A stretch of 64,000 nt of DNA from NCBI GenBank assembly GCA_033283165.1, contig JAWMQL010000002.1:744001-808000 (forward strand), read 5' to 3'. The notes beneath the pieces were generated by a model. It worked only from the letters and a program-made list of their open reading frames with translations. It searched no databases and had not been told where the DNA came from. Shown here piece by piece: positions 49,637-58,220 of the stretch (positions are counted from its first letter, which is position 1; the number at the start of each line of letters is the position of its first letter). Made by a program: the position numbers and the translations under genes. Source of the stretch: JAWMQL01 sp033283165 (GTDB lineage: Bacteria > Pseudomonadota > Gammaproteobacteria > Pseudomonadales > Halieaceae).

Positions 49637-50911
49637 CTAGTCGTCGCCGATGCAGCGCGCCACCAGGGCCAGCAGTTTGCCGCGGGCGCCGCGATTGTCC
49701 GCAACCACCTGCTGTCCGGCGCTGCCCATAGCCTCACGCCGTTCCCGGTCCCCCAGCAACTCCAGCAGGCAGTCCCCCAGCTGAGCCGGGTCGGACAGCA
49801 TCACCATTGCACCGGCTGCGACCAGCAGTTCAGATATCTCGGTAAAATTGAACATGTGCGGGCCGGTCACTACCGGCACCCCCCACGCGGCGGCTTCCAG
49901 CGCGTTGTGACCGCCGTGTTCCACCAGGCTGCCGCCGATCACCGCCACGCTCGCCGTACCCAGCAGCAGCGCCAGTTCACCCATGGTATCGCCGAGCAGA
50001 ATATGGTCTCCCGGTTGTGGCGGCGTGCCCGCCGAGCGTCGCCGGACCCGCCAGCCCGCCCTGCAGCACTGGTCGTACACCGCGTCAAAGCGTTCCGGGT
50101 GCCGCGGCACCAGCAGCAGCAGGCAGTCATCATACTGCCGCTGCACGGCGCTGAACGCCGCCAGTACCTGCTCCTCCTCCCCGGGATGGGTGCTGGCCGC
50201 CACCAGTACCGGGCGCTGGTCACTGTGCAGGAACTGCCGCAGTTGGGCGACCCGCTGCCGCATGCCCTGATCCAGTTCCAGGTCGAACTTGATGCTGCCG
50301 GTAAGCTGCAGGCGCTCCCGCGGCAGGCCCAGGGCGAGGAAACGCTCACCGTCCGCCCGCGCCTGGCAGGCGACCACCGTCAGCTGCCCGAGCATGGCCC
50401 GGGTGAGTCCGGCGAAGCGGGCATAGCCATTGGCGGAGCGCTGGGACAGGCGCGCATTGGCGAGCACCACCGGGCAGCCGGCGCGGCCACTGTAGTGCAG
50501 CATGTTTGGCCACAATTCGGTTTCCATCAGCAACAGCAAACGGGGCCGGACCCGGCGCATGAAACGCCGCACCGCGCCGGGCAGATCCCAGGGCGCATAG
50601 ACATGAAACACCCGCTGGCCAAACAGCGCCTGAACGCGCTCCGACCCGGTCGGCGTGGTGGTGGTCACCACCACCCGGTGCTGCGGGTAGGCCTCGATCA
50701 GCGCTTCGATTACCGGCGCCGCGGCCAGGGTCTCCCCCACCGACACGGCGTGGACCCAGATAGCGGGCCGCGAGTCCTGCCCCGGATGAAACAGGCCGAA
50801 TCGCTCCGCCAGTCGACGGCGGTAAGCGGGGGCGAGCCGCGACCGCCACAACATACGCAGCAGGACGAAGGGAATCAGGCAATAAAACAGGGCGTTGTAG
50901 AGGTAACGCAT
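49637..50911 (-). CDS. waaA: 3-deoxy-D-manno-octulosonic acid (Kdo) transferase
   Basis: 424 residues from the ATG at 50909-50911 with GGGAG 6 nt upstream (MRYLYNALFYCLIPFVLLRMLWRS). An N-terminal membrane anchor is followed by the GT30 fold. Conserved parts include IWVHAVSVGETLAAAPVIEAL, TTTTPTGSERVQALFG, APWDLPGAVRRFMRRVRP, LMETELWPNMLHY and a C-terminal GGHNALEAAAWGVPVVTGPHMFNF. It transfers Kdo residues from CMP-Kdo to lipid IVA at the inner-membrane face. It is divergent from the FAD oxidoreductase gene and convergent with tolC, 45 bp between stops. Confidence 0.96.
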   Translation of the reverse strand: MRYLYNALFYCLIPFVLLRMLWRSRLAPAYRRRLAERFGLFHPGQDSRPAIWVHAVSVGETLAAAPVIEALIEAYPQHRVVVTTTTPTGSERVQALFGQRVFHVYAPWDLPGAVRRFMRRVRPRLLLLMETELWPNMLHYSGRAGCPVVLANARLSQRSANGYARFAGLTRAMLGQLTVVACQARADGERFLALGLPRERLQLTGSIKFDLELDQGMRQRVAQLRQFLHSDQRPVLVAASTHPGEEEQVLAAFSAVQRQYDDCLLLLVPRHPERFDAVYDQCCRAGWRVRRRSAGTPPQPGDHILLGDTMGELALLLGTASVAVIGGSLVEHGGHNALEAAAWGVPVVTGPHMFNFTEISELLVAAGAMVMLSDPAQLGDCLLELLGDRERREAMGSAGQQVVADNRGARGKLLALVARCIGDD

Positions 50912-51068
50912 GCAGCACTCCCGGGCCTTCAGGGGACCCGTCCGGGGCAGCATAACCGGGGACCGCGGGGCTTGCCATACCTGCCGGGGGGCTTGCCGGA
51001 CCCGCTGGCGCGCTTTCCAGAGGGGATTCGGGCTATACTGCGGGCCTGTAAAAGCCCTGTTCGACAAC

Positions 51069-52265
51069 ATGAGTGCACCCCAACTACAGACGGACATCGC
51101 CATTATCGGTGGCGGTATCGCCGGACTCTGGACCCTGAACCAGCTGCGCAATCGCGGCTACAGCGCGGTGCTGTTCGAGAACCTGGCCCTGGGCAGTTTC
51201 CAGACCATGGGCTGCCAGGGGATGATTCACGGCGGTATCAAGTACGCCCTGGGCGGGGCCCTCAGCGGCGGCTCCGAAGCGATCTCCGCCATGCCCGACA
51301 CCTGGCGCGCCTGCCTGCACGGCGAAGGCAAGGTGGACCTGCGCGGCTGCCGGGTGCTGAGTGAGGATTTTTATCTCTGGTCCAACGCCAGCCTGTCTTC
51401 CCGGGTCAGCTCGTTTTTTGCCAGCAAGGTCCTGCGCGGGCGGGTCCACCGGCTGTCCCGCAAGCAATTGCCGGCGCCGCTGGCCAACCCGGCATTCAAG
51501 GGCCAGGCGTATCGCCTGGTCGACCTGGTACTGGACATGCCATCGCTGATCGCGACCCTGGCGCAGCGGCACCGGGAAGCCATCTTCAAGGTCGACTGGC
51601 AGCAGGCCAGCCTGCAGCGCCAGGGCGGGAAAGCGCAGCTGCAGCTGGGCGACCTCACGCTGTTGCCGCGCTGCCTGTTGCTCACCGCGGGCGCGGGCAA
51701 CGAGGAATTGATCGCCACCCTGGGCGGCAGCCATCCGCAAATGCAGCGCCGTCCCCTGCAACAGGTGCTGGTCCGCCACCAGTACCCCGAGCCCTTTTAC
51801 GGCCACTGCACCGGGCTCAACACCACCCCGCGGCTGACCATCTCCAGCCATCGCACAACGGCCGGCGAGCCGGTCTGGTACCTGGGTGGAGAACTGGCCG
51901 ACGAGAATACCGACACCGACCCGCAAGTGCTGATCGGCAAGGCACAGCGGGAATTGGGGGAGCTGCTGCCATGGATCGATTTCGGCCACTGTGACTGGCG
52001 AACCGCGCGCTTCGACCGGGCCGAACCCCGGCAGGGCAAACTGCTGCGCCCGGACCAGGCCTTCGTGGGGGCGGTGGACAGCGTGGACAACACCCTGGCC
52101 GCCTGGCCCACCAAGCTCACCCTCAGTCCCAACCTGGCCGAGGCAGTCGAAAACGAACTGGCCGCACGGGGTATCGTGCCCGGCCCGCCACTGGACCTGG
52201 CCCCGCTGGCGCATCTCGGCCGGCCGGGCATCGCCGCCACCTGCTGGGACGAGCTGTTTTCATGA
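51069..52265 (+). CDS. FAD-dependent oxidoreductase (DAO/glycerol-3-phosphate dehydrogenase-like)
   Basis: 398 residues from the ATG at 51069; an open frame further upstream lies over the waaA promoter and is not used. The N-terminal dinucleotide fold is TDIAIIGGGIAGLWTLNQLRNRGYSAVLFE, and MGCQGMIHGGIKYALGG resembles the D-amino-acid oxidase/glycerol-3-phosphate dehydrogenase family. The substrate is unknown. The stop overlaps the aldo/keto reductase start (ATGA), so the two are translationally coupled. The same pair is known near waaA and hldE in pseudomonads, which hints at a link with LPS core or heptose metabolism, but that is inference. Confidence 0.82.
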   Translation: MSAPQLQTDIAIIGGGIAGLWTLNQLRNRGYSAVLFENLALGSFQTMGCQGMIHGGIKYALGGALSGGSEAISAMPDTWRACLHGEGKVDLRGCRVLSEDFYLWSNASLSSRVSSFFASKVLRGRVHRLSRKQLPAPLANPAFKGQAYRLVDLVLDMPSLIATLAQRHREAIFKVDWQQASLQRQGGKAQLQLGDLTLLPRCLLLTAGAGNEELIATLGGSHPQMQRRPLQQVLVRHQYPEPFYGHCTGLNTTPRLTISSHRTTAGEPVWYLGGELADENTDTDPQVLIGKAQRELGELLPWIDFGHCDWRTARFDRAEPRQGKLLRPDQAFVGAVDSVDNTLAAWPTKLTLSPNLAEAVENELAARGIVPGPPLDLAPLAHLGRPGIAATCWDELFS

Positions 52266-53053
52266 GCTGGATGCGCGCGCTGGGCAGCACCGGTTTGACG
52301 GTCAGCGCGCTGGGACTGGGCACCGTGAAACTGGGTCGCAACAAGGGCGTGAAGTACCCCGGCGGCTTCACACTGCCAGACGATGCCAGTGCCGCCGCCC
52401 TGCTGGACCTGGCCTGGGACCTCGGCATCAACCTGCTGGATACGGCCCCGGCCTATGGCTGCAGCGAAGAGCGCCTGGGCGCCCTGCTGGGCGGTGACGG
52501 GCGGGACTGGCTGATCTGCTCCAAGGTGGGGGAGGAGTTCGAGGGTGGCCGGTCACATTTCGACTTCAGCCCGGAGCACTGCCGCTTCTCGATCGAGCGC
52601 AGCCTGAGCCGGCTGCGGGTCGAGACCCTCGATATTGTGCTGGTGCACTCGGACGGCAACGACCTGGCGATCATCGAACAGTACGGTACCCTGCAGGCCC
52701 TGGCGCAGCTGCAGGCGGAGGGCAAACTGCGCAGCTACGGCGTGTCCACCAAGACCGTCAGTGGCGGACTTGCCGCGGCCCGCGCCGGTGAGGTGGTGAT
52801 GGTGACCTACAACCCGGACCACCGCGACGAGGAGCCCGTACTGGCAGAGTGCGCCCGGCTGGGCAAGGGGGTACTGCTGAAGAAGCTGCTGGCCAGCGGG
52901 CACCTGGCCGGGGACGTGGCGGACCCCGTGCAGGCGGCCATGGACCTGGCCTTCAGCCACCCCGGCACGTCCAGTGCCATTGTCGGCACGATCTCGCCGG
53001 CCCACCTCAGGGACAATGTGCTGGCCGCCCGCCGTGCGCTGGGCGAAGCCTGA
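52262..53053 (+). CDS. Aldo/keto reductase
   Basis: 263 residues. The AKR barrel shows RALGSTGLTVSALGLGTVKLGR, the catalytic aspartate and tyrosine in NLLDTAPAYGCSEERLGALLGG, the lysine in LICSKVGEEF, and the histidine in LDIVLVHSDG. SHPGTSSAIVGTISPAHLRDNV is the NADPH-binding end. It would reduce an aldehyde or ketone with NADPH in the cytoplasm; the substrate is unknown. The ATG overlaps the FAD oxidoreductase stop, suggesting paired redox steps. Its stop directly abuts the hldE stop on the other strand. Confidence 0.88.
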   Translation: MSWMRALGSTGLTVSALGLGTVKLGRNKGVKYPGGFTLPDDASAAALLDLAWDLGINLLDTAPAYGCSEERLGALLGGDGRDWLICSKVGEEFEGGRSHFDFSPEHCRFSIERSLSRLRVETLDIVLVHSDGNDLAIIEQYGTLQALAQLQAEGKLRSYGVSTKTVSGGLAAARAGEVVMVTYNPDHRDEEPVLAECARLGKGVLLKKLLASGHLAGDVADPVQAAMDLAFSHPGTSSAIVGTISPAHLRDNVLAARRALGEA

Positions 53054-54487
53054 TCAGTCCCGCCCCTCCCCGACGATCTTGTCGACGATCGCGGTGGTGG
53101 ATACGTTTTCCACGAACTCCAGGGTGCGCACCTCGCCGCCGTAACCCTCGACCACCTCCCAGCCGACCACGCCTTCCTTGTCGTAATCCCCGCCCTTGAC
53201 CAGGATATCGGGCCGCAGCGCCTGCAGCAGGGGAATGGGCGTGTCCTCGGTGAAACACAGCACCCAGTCCACGGCCTCCAGTCCCGCCAGGACCGCCATG
53301 CGTCGATCCTGGGGATTGATAGGGCGCCCCTTGCCCTTCAGCCGGCGCACGGACTCGTCCGAGTTGATGGCCACGATCAGGCGGTCCCCGAGCTGCCGGG
53401 CCTGCTCCAGGTAGGCCACGTGGCCGGCGTGGATGATGTCGAAGCAACCGTTGGTGAACACCACTTTCTCCCCCTGGCTGCGGGCGTCTTCCACCGCGAT
53501 CTGCAGTTGTTCCAGGGTCATCACACCGCGCCCCAGGCCCTGCTCCGCCTGCACCGCCCGGCGCAGTTCCGGCGCCGAAACCGAGGCGGTTCCCAGCTTG
53601 GCCACCACGATACCCGCGGCGATATTGGCCAGGGCGACCGCGCTGGGCAGATCAGCGCCTGCGGCCACCGCCGCCGCGAGCACCGCGATCACGGTGTCGC
53701 CGGCACCGGTCACGTCGAACACCTCGCGCGCCCGGGCCGGCAGGTGCAATTCCTCCTGTCCGGGCCGCAACAGGGTCATGCCCTGCTCGCCCCGGGTCAC
53801 CAGCAGGGCATCCAGTTGCAGGTTGGTCATCAGTTCCGCACCGCGCGACACCAACTCGGACTCGTTGAGACAGGCGCCCACCACCGCCTCGAACTCGTGC
53901 AGGTTCGGGGTCAGCATGGTGGCGCCGCGGTAGCGGCTGAAATCCGTGCCCTTGGGATCCACCAATACCGGCAAACCCGCCGATCGGGCCTGCCGGATGA
54001 TCGGCTGGGGGTCGGCCAGGCTGCCCTTGGCGTAGTCGGACAGAACCACCGCGCCGCAATCGGCGAGCAGGGGGGCCAGGTCGCCAGCCAGGGTGCTGCC
54101 GCTGGCAGACAGCTGCGATTCCTCGAAATCCACCCGTATCAGCTGCTGCCGCCGACTGATCACGCGCAACTTGGTGATGGTGGGATGGCCCGGGACCCGG
54201 TCGAAGGCGCACCGCACGCCGGCCCCCTCCAGCATGTCCTGCAGGGAGTCGGCCATCTCGTCGTCGCCGGTGTGGCCGCGCAGCAGGGCGGCGGCACCCA
54301 GCGCGGCGATATTGAGCGCGACGTTGCCGGCCCCCCCGGGACGATCCGTGATCTCGGTTACCCGCACCACCGGCACCGGCGCCTCCGGAGACACCCGCGA
54401 GGTATCGCCATCCCAGTAACGGTCCAGCATGATGTCACCCAACACCAGTACGGAGGCATGGCCAAAGGGAGGAAGGCTCAGTTTCAT
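53054..54487 (-). CDS. hldE: Bifunctional D-beta-D-heptose 7-phosphate kinase / D-beta-D-heptose 1-phosphate adenylyltransferase
   Basis: 477 residues from the ATG at 54485-54487, the standard HldE length. The N-terminal PfkB kinase shows VLVLGDIMLDRYWDGDTSRVSPEAPVPVV, GGAGNVALNIAALG and VTGAGDTVIAVLAAAV. The C-terminal nucleotidyltransferase shows VVFTNGCFDIIHAGHVAYLEQA (the H-x-G-H motif as H-A-G-H) and SVRRLKGKGRPINPQDRRM. It performs two steps toward ADP-L-glycero-D-manno-heptose for the LPS inner core. With waaA and the glycosyltransferases it marks this stretch as an LPS core region. No strong ribosome-binding site is visible. Confidence 0.97.
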   Translation of the reverse strand: MKLSLPPFGHASVLVLGDIMLDRYWDGDTSRVSPEAPVPVVRVTEITDRPGGAGNVALNIAALGAAALLRGHTGDDEMADSLQDMLEGAGVRCAFDRVPGHPTITKLRVISRRQQLIRVDFEESQLSASGSTLAGDLAPLLADCGAVVLSDYAKGSLADPQPIIRQARSAGLPVLVDPKGTDFSRYRGATMLTPNLHEFEAVVGACLNESELVSRGAELMTNLQLDALLVTRGEQGMTLLRPGQEELHLPARAREVFDVTGAGDTVIAVLAAAVAAGADLPSAVALANIAAGIVVAKLGTASVSAPELRRAVQAEQGLGRGVMTLEQLQIAVEDARSQGEKVVFTNGCFDIIHAGHVAYLEQARQLGDRLIVAINSDESVRRLKGKGRPINPQDRRMAVLAGLEAVDWVLCFTEDTPIPLLQALRPDILVKGGDYDKEGVVGWEVVEGYGGEVRTLEFVENVSTTAIVDKIVGEGRD

Positions 54488-54598
54488 GATCGGCGGGTCC
54501 CAGCGCGCTGCAACGGCGCTAATCATAGCACGTGGCCGCCCTTGCCAAGGGTCGGCAAAACCGCTACTTTCCCCGGCCCCTGACCGAGAACGCGCGCC

Positions 54599-55216
54599 AT
54601 GATTCCCGACCTGCCACCCTTTATCGACGACGTCAAAGGCTTCCTGGCCGAGGACGAGGCCGAGACCCTCTATCGCCACGCGCGCGACGCCAGTCCCGCC
54701 GGACCGGTACTGGAGATCGGCAGTTACTGCGGCAAGTCAACCATCTACCTGGGCCTGGCCTGCCGCGAGACAGGCGGCACGGTGTTCGCGCTGGATCACC
54801 ACCGGGGCTCGGAGGAACACCAGCGGGGCGAGTTCTTCCACGATCCGGCGCTGTATGACACAGCCAGCGACCAGATGGACAGTTTCCGGGAGTTCCGCCG
54901 CAATATCGATCGCGCCGGCCTGGCGGACGTGGTGGTGCCGGTGGTAGCCGGATCCGCGGCGGCATCCCGCCACTGGCAGACCCCGTTGGCCATGGTGTTC
55001 ATCGACGGCGGTCACAGCCTCGACGCCGCCCTGGCCGACTACCGGGCCTGGGCCCCGCTGCTGCTGCGCGGCGGCATCCTCGCCATTCACGATATCTACA
55101 CCGACCCACACGCCGGCGGCCAGGCGCCCCACGCGGTCTTCCAGATGGCCCTGCAGTCGGGCCTGTTCGAGTTGCTGGAGAGAGTGAACAGCCTGGGCGT
55201 GTTGCGGCGCCTGTAA
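54599..55216 (+). CDS. Class I SAM-dependent methyltransferase (Methyltransf_24 type)
   Basis: 205 residues. SAM motif I is PVLEIGSYCGKSTIYLGLA, the acidic loop is TVFALDHHRGSEEHQRGE, and MVFIDGGHSLDAALADYRAWAPLLLRGGILAIHDI carries the metal/substrate region typical of cephalosporin-hydroxylase-like and sugar O-methyltransferases. The substrate is not known; in this neighbourhood an LPS or capsule sugar is plausible. It is alone on the plus strand between hldE (divergent, 111 bp) and the alpha/alpha-barrel gene (convergent). Confidence 0.8.
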   Translation: MIPDLPPFIDDVKGFLAEDEAETLYRHARDASPAGPVLEIGSYCGKSTIYLGLACRETGGTVFALDHHRGSEEHQRGEFFHDPALYDTASDQMDSFREFRRNIDRAGLADVVVPVVAGSAAASRHWQTPLAMVFIDGGHSLDAALADYRAWAPLLLRGGILAIHDIYTDPHAGGQAPHAVFQMALQSGLFELLERVNSLGVLRRL

Positions 55217-55223
55217 GCGCGCC

Positions 55224-56294
55224 TCAGTCTGCCTGGCGCAGGGGCGTGGACTCCTCCTGTCCCAGCAACTGCACGGCACAGAACAGGCGCGAGGCCGCGG
55301 TATGCGCGGTCAGGGCATCGGCCGCCAGCAGGATGGCGCCGGCGGTCCAGGTCGGTTTCTCGTCGGGCCACAGCAGGTCTTCCACCATCTGGTAGCCGGT
55401 CCAGTAGGACCCGTCCGCGGTGCGCCACTGGTGCAGCCAGCTGTAGACCTCTACCGCGCGGGCGTGGTCGCCGGCGGCCAGCAGGGCCATCACCAGTTCG
55501 CAGGACTCCGCCACCGTCACCCAGGGCTGGTCGCTGACACAGCGGCAGCCCAGCTGGTCCTCGACGAATTCATCCCAGCGGGCCGCCAGCCGGACGCGGG
55601 CCTCGGCGCCGCCCACCACCCCGGCCAGTACCGGGTAGAACCAGTCCATGGAGTAGCGCGCCTTGCTCTCCCAGGTGCGGTCGAAGCGCTCCGGGTGCTT
55701 GCGCAGCGCCGTCCCCAGGCGCTGCCGGGCGGCCAGCCACCGCGCGCGGTCGTGATCCAGGGTATGGGCGATGTTGTGCGCGCACTCCAGGCTCTTGTAG
55801 ATCGAACTGCAACCGGTCACCAGGGCGTCGCCCTTGGGCTTGCCGGCGCCGTCAACGGCCCAGTCAACCTCACCGTGCTCACCCTGCAGGGACAGCACGA
55901 AATCGATGGCCCGCTCTACCATGGGCCACATCTCGGCCAGGAAGGCACGGTTACCACTGACCAGATAATGATGCCAGACACCGGTGGCCGCGTAGGCCAC
56001 GAAGTTGCTTTCGCGGCGCTGCGGGTTGTCGACCACGGCATCGCGGTAGGAGGCCCACCAGCTGCCGTCCTGCAACTGCCTGTCCGCCAGCCAGCGGTAG
56101 GCCCTCACCGCCGCCTCGTGCTCACCACCGACCGACAGGCCCATCGCCGCCTCGACGTGGTCCCAGGGATCGGCGTAGCCCCCCTCGAACCAGGGAATCT
56201 CACCGCTCTCCAGCTGGGTATCGAGAATGAACTGCACCGTAGGGCGCAAAAATTCCTGGGGAAACAGGCCCCGGCTGAGGTACAGGCCACTCAC
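55224..56294 (-). CDS. Alpha/alpha-barrel protein of the prenyltransferase/squalene-cyclase-like or glycosidase-like fold, function unknown
   Basis: 356 residues from a GTG at 56292-56294, with AAGGAG about 9 nt upstream; the GTG overlaps the methyltransferase stop (GTGA). Repeating helical hairpins are seen: FILDTQLESGEIPWFEGGYADPWDHVEAAMGL, AYRWLADRQLQDGSWWASYRD and EVYSWLHQWRTADGSYWTGYQ. These Q-x-x-D/E-G-S/E-W/I-P-W motifs are common to terpene-cyclase and (alpha/alpha)6 glycosidase barrels. No squalene-cyclase D-x-D-D-T-A motif is seen, so a cyclase function is not supported. It is third in a GT4 - methyltransferase - barrel operon and may act on the glycan or lipid made there. Confidence 0.72.
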   Translation of the reverse strand: MSGLYLSRGLFPQEFLRPTVQFILDTQLESGEIPWFEGGYADPWDHVEAAMGLSVGGEHEAAVRAYRWLADRQLQDGSWWASYRDAVVDNPQRRESNFVAYAATGVWHHYLVSGNRAFLAEMWPMVERAIDFVLSLQGEHGEVDWAVDGAGKPKGDALVTGCSSIYKSLECAHNIAHTLDHDRARWLAARQRLGTALRKHPERFDRTWESKARYSMDWFYPVLAGVVGGAEARVRLAARWDEFVEDQLGCRCVSDQPWVTVAESCELVMALLAAGDHARAVEVYSWLHQWRTADGSYWTGYQMVEDLLWPDEKPTWTAGAILLAADALTAHTAASRLFCAVQLLGQEESTPLRQAD

Positions 56295-57007
56295 GACGCC
56301 AACTCCTTGCGGAAGTACATCACCACACTCTTGCCCATCAGGGGGTTCATCATCCGCTCCAGCCAACGGGTCAGGGCGGGCCGGTCCATCAGGTCCCAGA
56401 CCAGCAGGCGGTGGTACTGCCGCACCAGCCAGTTACTGTCCTGGCTGTCCCAGAACAGGCAGCGCAACCACCAGAATGGCGCGTGCAGGGCATGGGCCCA
56501 GTGGCGGTAGTAATGGCTGAAACCCAGGCCCTCGATGTCGCCCCGCAGCGCATCGGCCCGGAATATGCGCAGGTGGCCGCCCGGCACCTGGTGATAGTCG
56601 TCGCTGAGCGCCCAGCAGATCTTCTCCGGCCAACGGCGCGGCACACTGGCGCAGAACAGGCCGCCGGGCTTCAGGACCCGGCGGATCTCTCCCAGGGCAG
56701 CACGATAATCGGGAATATGCTCCAGCACCTCGGAGCAGATCACCTTGTCGAAGCTGTCGTCGGCAAAAGGCAATTGCAGGGCATTGGCCGAGGCCAGGCC
56801 GAAGCTCCGTTCCGGATCCTCCGGCTGCCTGAATTCGGCAAATTTCTCCGCCGTGGTTCGCAGGTCGTCCAGGCTCAGGTCGACACCCACCGCCTGCCCC
56901 GCACCCTCCAGGTAGGCCGAGATCACGTGGCGGCCTTCGCCACAACCCAGGTCCAGCACCCGGTCCCCCGGGCGCAGCGGGAAGTAGCTGAAATCAACGG
57001 TCTGCAT
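56291..57007 (-). CDS. Class I SAM-dependent methyltransferase (UbiE/Methyltransf_11 type)
   Basis: 238 residues. SAM motif I is DRVLDLGCGEGRHVISAYLEG, followed by AVGVDLSLDDLR, LQLPFADDSFDKVICSEVLEHI and RRVLKPGGLFCASVPRRWPEKICW. The C-terminal third, LHAPFWWLRCLFWD and LVWDLMDRPALTRWLERMMNPLMGKSVVMYFRK, is rich in tryptophan and basic residues and may bind a lipid or membrane. The substrate is unknown. It overlaps the glycosyltransferase by 14 bp and the barrel protein by 4 bp, so the three are translationally coupled. Confidence 0.85.
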   Translation of the reverse strand: MQTVDFSYFPLRPGDRVLDLGCGEGRHVISAYLEGAGQAVGVDLSLDDLRTTAEKFAEFRQPEDPERSFGLASANALQLPFADDSFDKVICSEVLEHIPDYRAALGEIRRVLKPGGLFCASVPRRWPEKICWALSDDYHQVPGGHLRIFRADALRGDIEGLGFSHYYRHWAHALHAPFWWLRCLFWDSQDSNWLVRQYHRLLVWDLMDRPALTRWLERMMNPLMGKSVVMYFRKELAS

Positions 57008-58220
57008 CGGCCAACACCTGTTCGTAATAGGCGCTCATCTGGCGCGCGCAGACCTGCCAGCAGAACTGCTCGAGAATCCGTTGGCGTCCGGCCCGGCCCA
57101 GTTGTTCACGGCGCTCGGGATCCCGGAGCAAACCATCGATGGCCGCAGCCAGGGCGTCCACATCACGCACCGGCACCAGCACCCCGGCATCCCCCACCAC
57201 TTCCGGCAGGGCGCCGCCATCGGTGGAGACCACGGGCACACCGCAGGCCATGGCTTCTCCCGCGGGCAGGCCAAAGCCCTCGTACACCGAGGGCACCACG
57301 GCCAGGGTGGCCTCGGCGTAATAGCGCACCATCTGCCCGGTGCTGATGGAGTCCACGAACTGCACCCTGTCCGCGATGCCCAGCTGTCGAACCAGGCGCT
57401 CGGTTTTGCCGCCCGGTTGCGGCTTGGACACCAGCAGCAATTCCAGCTCCGGGTAGTCGTCGAGCAGCTTCGCGTAGGCCCGCAACAGGAAGTGCAGGCC
57501 CTTGAGGGGAGCGTCCGCCGAGGCAGTGGCCATCAGCCGCAACGGGCGCCGCTCTACCTCGGGCAACGGCCTGAATTGCTCCGTATCGATACCGTTGTGA
57601 ACCACCCCGATGCCGGCCGGCTGCAGGCCGAAATCCCGGGCGATGTCCTGCCGCGAGCAATCCGATACGGTCACCACGTGGTGCAGCTGTTTGACCACTT
57701 TCTTCTGCATGGACAGGAACGAGTGCCAGCGCCGGATCAACAGCCGCTCCCACCAGTGGCGGGCGGCCCGCAGGGCGATACGCAGGTCGCTGGTAATCGG
57801 GTGGTGCACGGTGGTCACCAGCGGGATGCCCATCTGCTGAATCTCCAGCATGCCGTAGCTCAGGCTCTGGTTGTCGTGCACCAGGTCGTAGTCATCGCGG
57901 TGCCGGCGCAGGTATTTGACCGCCCGCCGGCCGAAGGTGTAGGGCTCGGCGAAACCGCCGGTCAGTTTGCTCAACCACTCGATGATATTGGTCAGCGAGC
58001 GCAGGTGGCGCGGCCGCAGGGACAACAGGCCGTTCTCGAACAGGTCCAGGCTGGGCAACTGGATGAGCCGCACCCTGGGGTCCAGGTGCGGATAGGGCGG
58101 ACCCGATATCACCTCCACCCGGTGCCCGGCATCGACCAGCGCCTTGCTCAGGTAATTCAGGTACACGCCCTGGCCGCCGCCGAAGGGCTTGCTGCGGTAA
58201 CCCAGCAGGGCGATACGCAG
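56994..58220 (-). CDS. GT4-family glycosyltransferase, start codon abnormal
   Basis: About 408 residues if read from a CTG at 58218-58220. The family N-terminus LRIALLGYRSKPFGGGQGVYLNYLSKAL is in frame and has the glycine-rich donor loop, but no ATG, GTG or TTG lies between it and an in-frame TAA at 58338-58340. The first normal start, GTG 58166, would cut off that essential loop. The C-terminal half is a standard GT-B donor site: MATASADAPLKGLHFLLRAYAKLL, VPSVYEGFGLPAGEAMACGVPVVSTDGGALPEVVGDAG (E-x7-E motif). It probably adds a sugar to a lipid or LPS acceptor. It overlaps the downstream methyltransferase. Confidence 0.85.
   Translation of the reverse strand: MRIALLGYRSKPFGGGQGVYLNYLSKALVDAGHRVEVISGPPYPHLDPRVRLIQLPSLDLFENGLLSLRPRHLRSLTNIIEWLSKLTGGFAEPYTFGRRAVKYLRRHRDDYDLVHDNQSLSYGMLEIQQMGIPLVTTVHHPITSDLRIALRAARHWWERLLIRRWHSFLSMQKKVVKQLHHVVTVSDCSRQDIARDFGLQPAGIGVVHNGIDTEQFRPLPEVERRPLRLMATASADAPLKGLHFLLRAYAKLLDDYPELELLLVSKPQPGGKTERLVRQLGIADRVQFVDSISTGQMVRYYAEATLAVVPSVYEGFGLPAGEAMACGVPVVSTDGGALPEVVGDAGVLVPVRDVDALAAAIDGLLRDPERREQLGRAGRQRILEQFCWQVCARQMSAYYEQVLADADR

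Noticed and set aside
50938..51010. Tandem repeat built on gggcttgcc upstream of the FAD oxidoreductase
   Set aside because: Only two imperfect copies, within normal expectation for such GC-rich DNA.
49856..51364. A 502-codon plus-strand frame over waaA
   Set aside because: Antisense to waaA; the apparent protein has no recognisable fold or signal.
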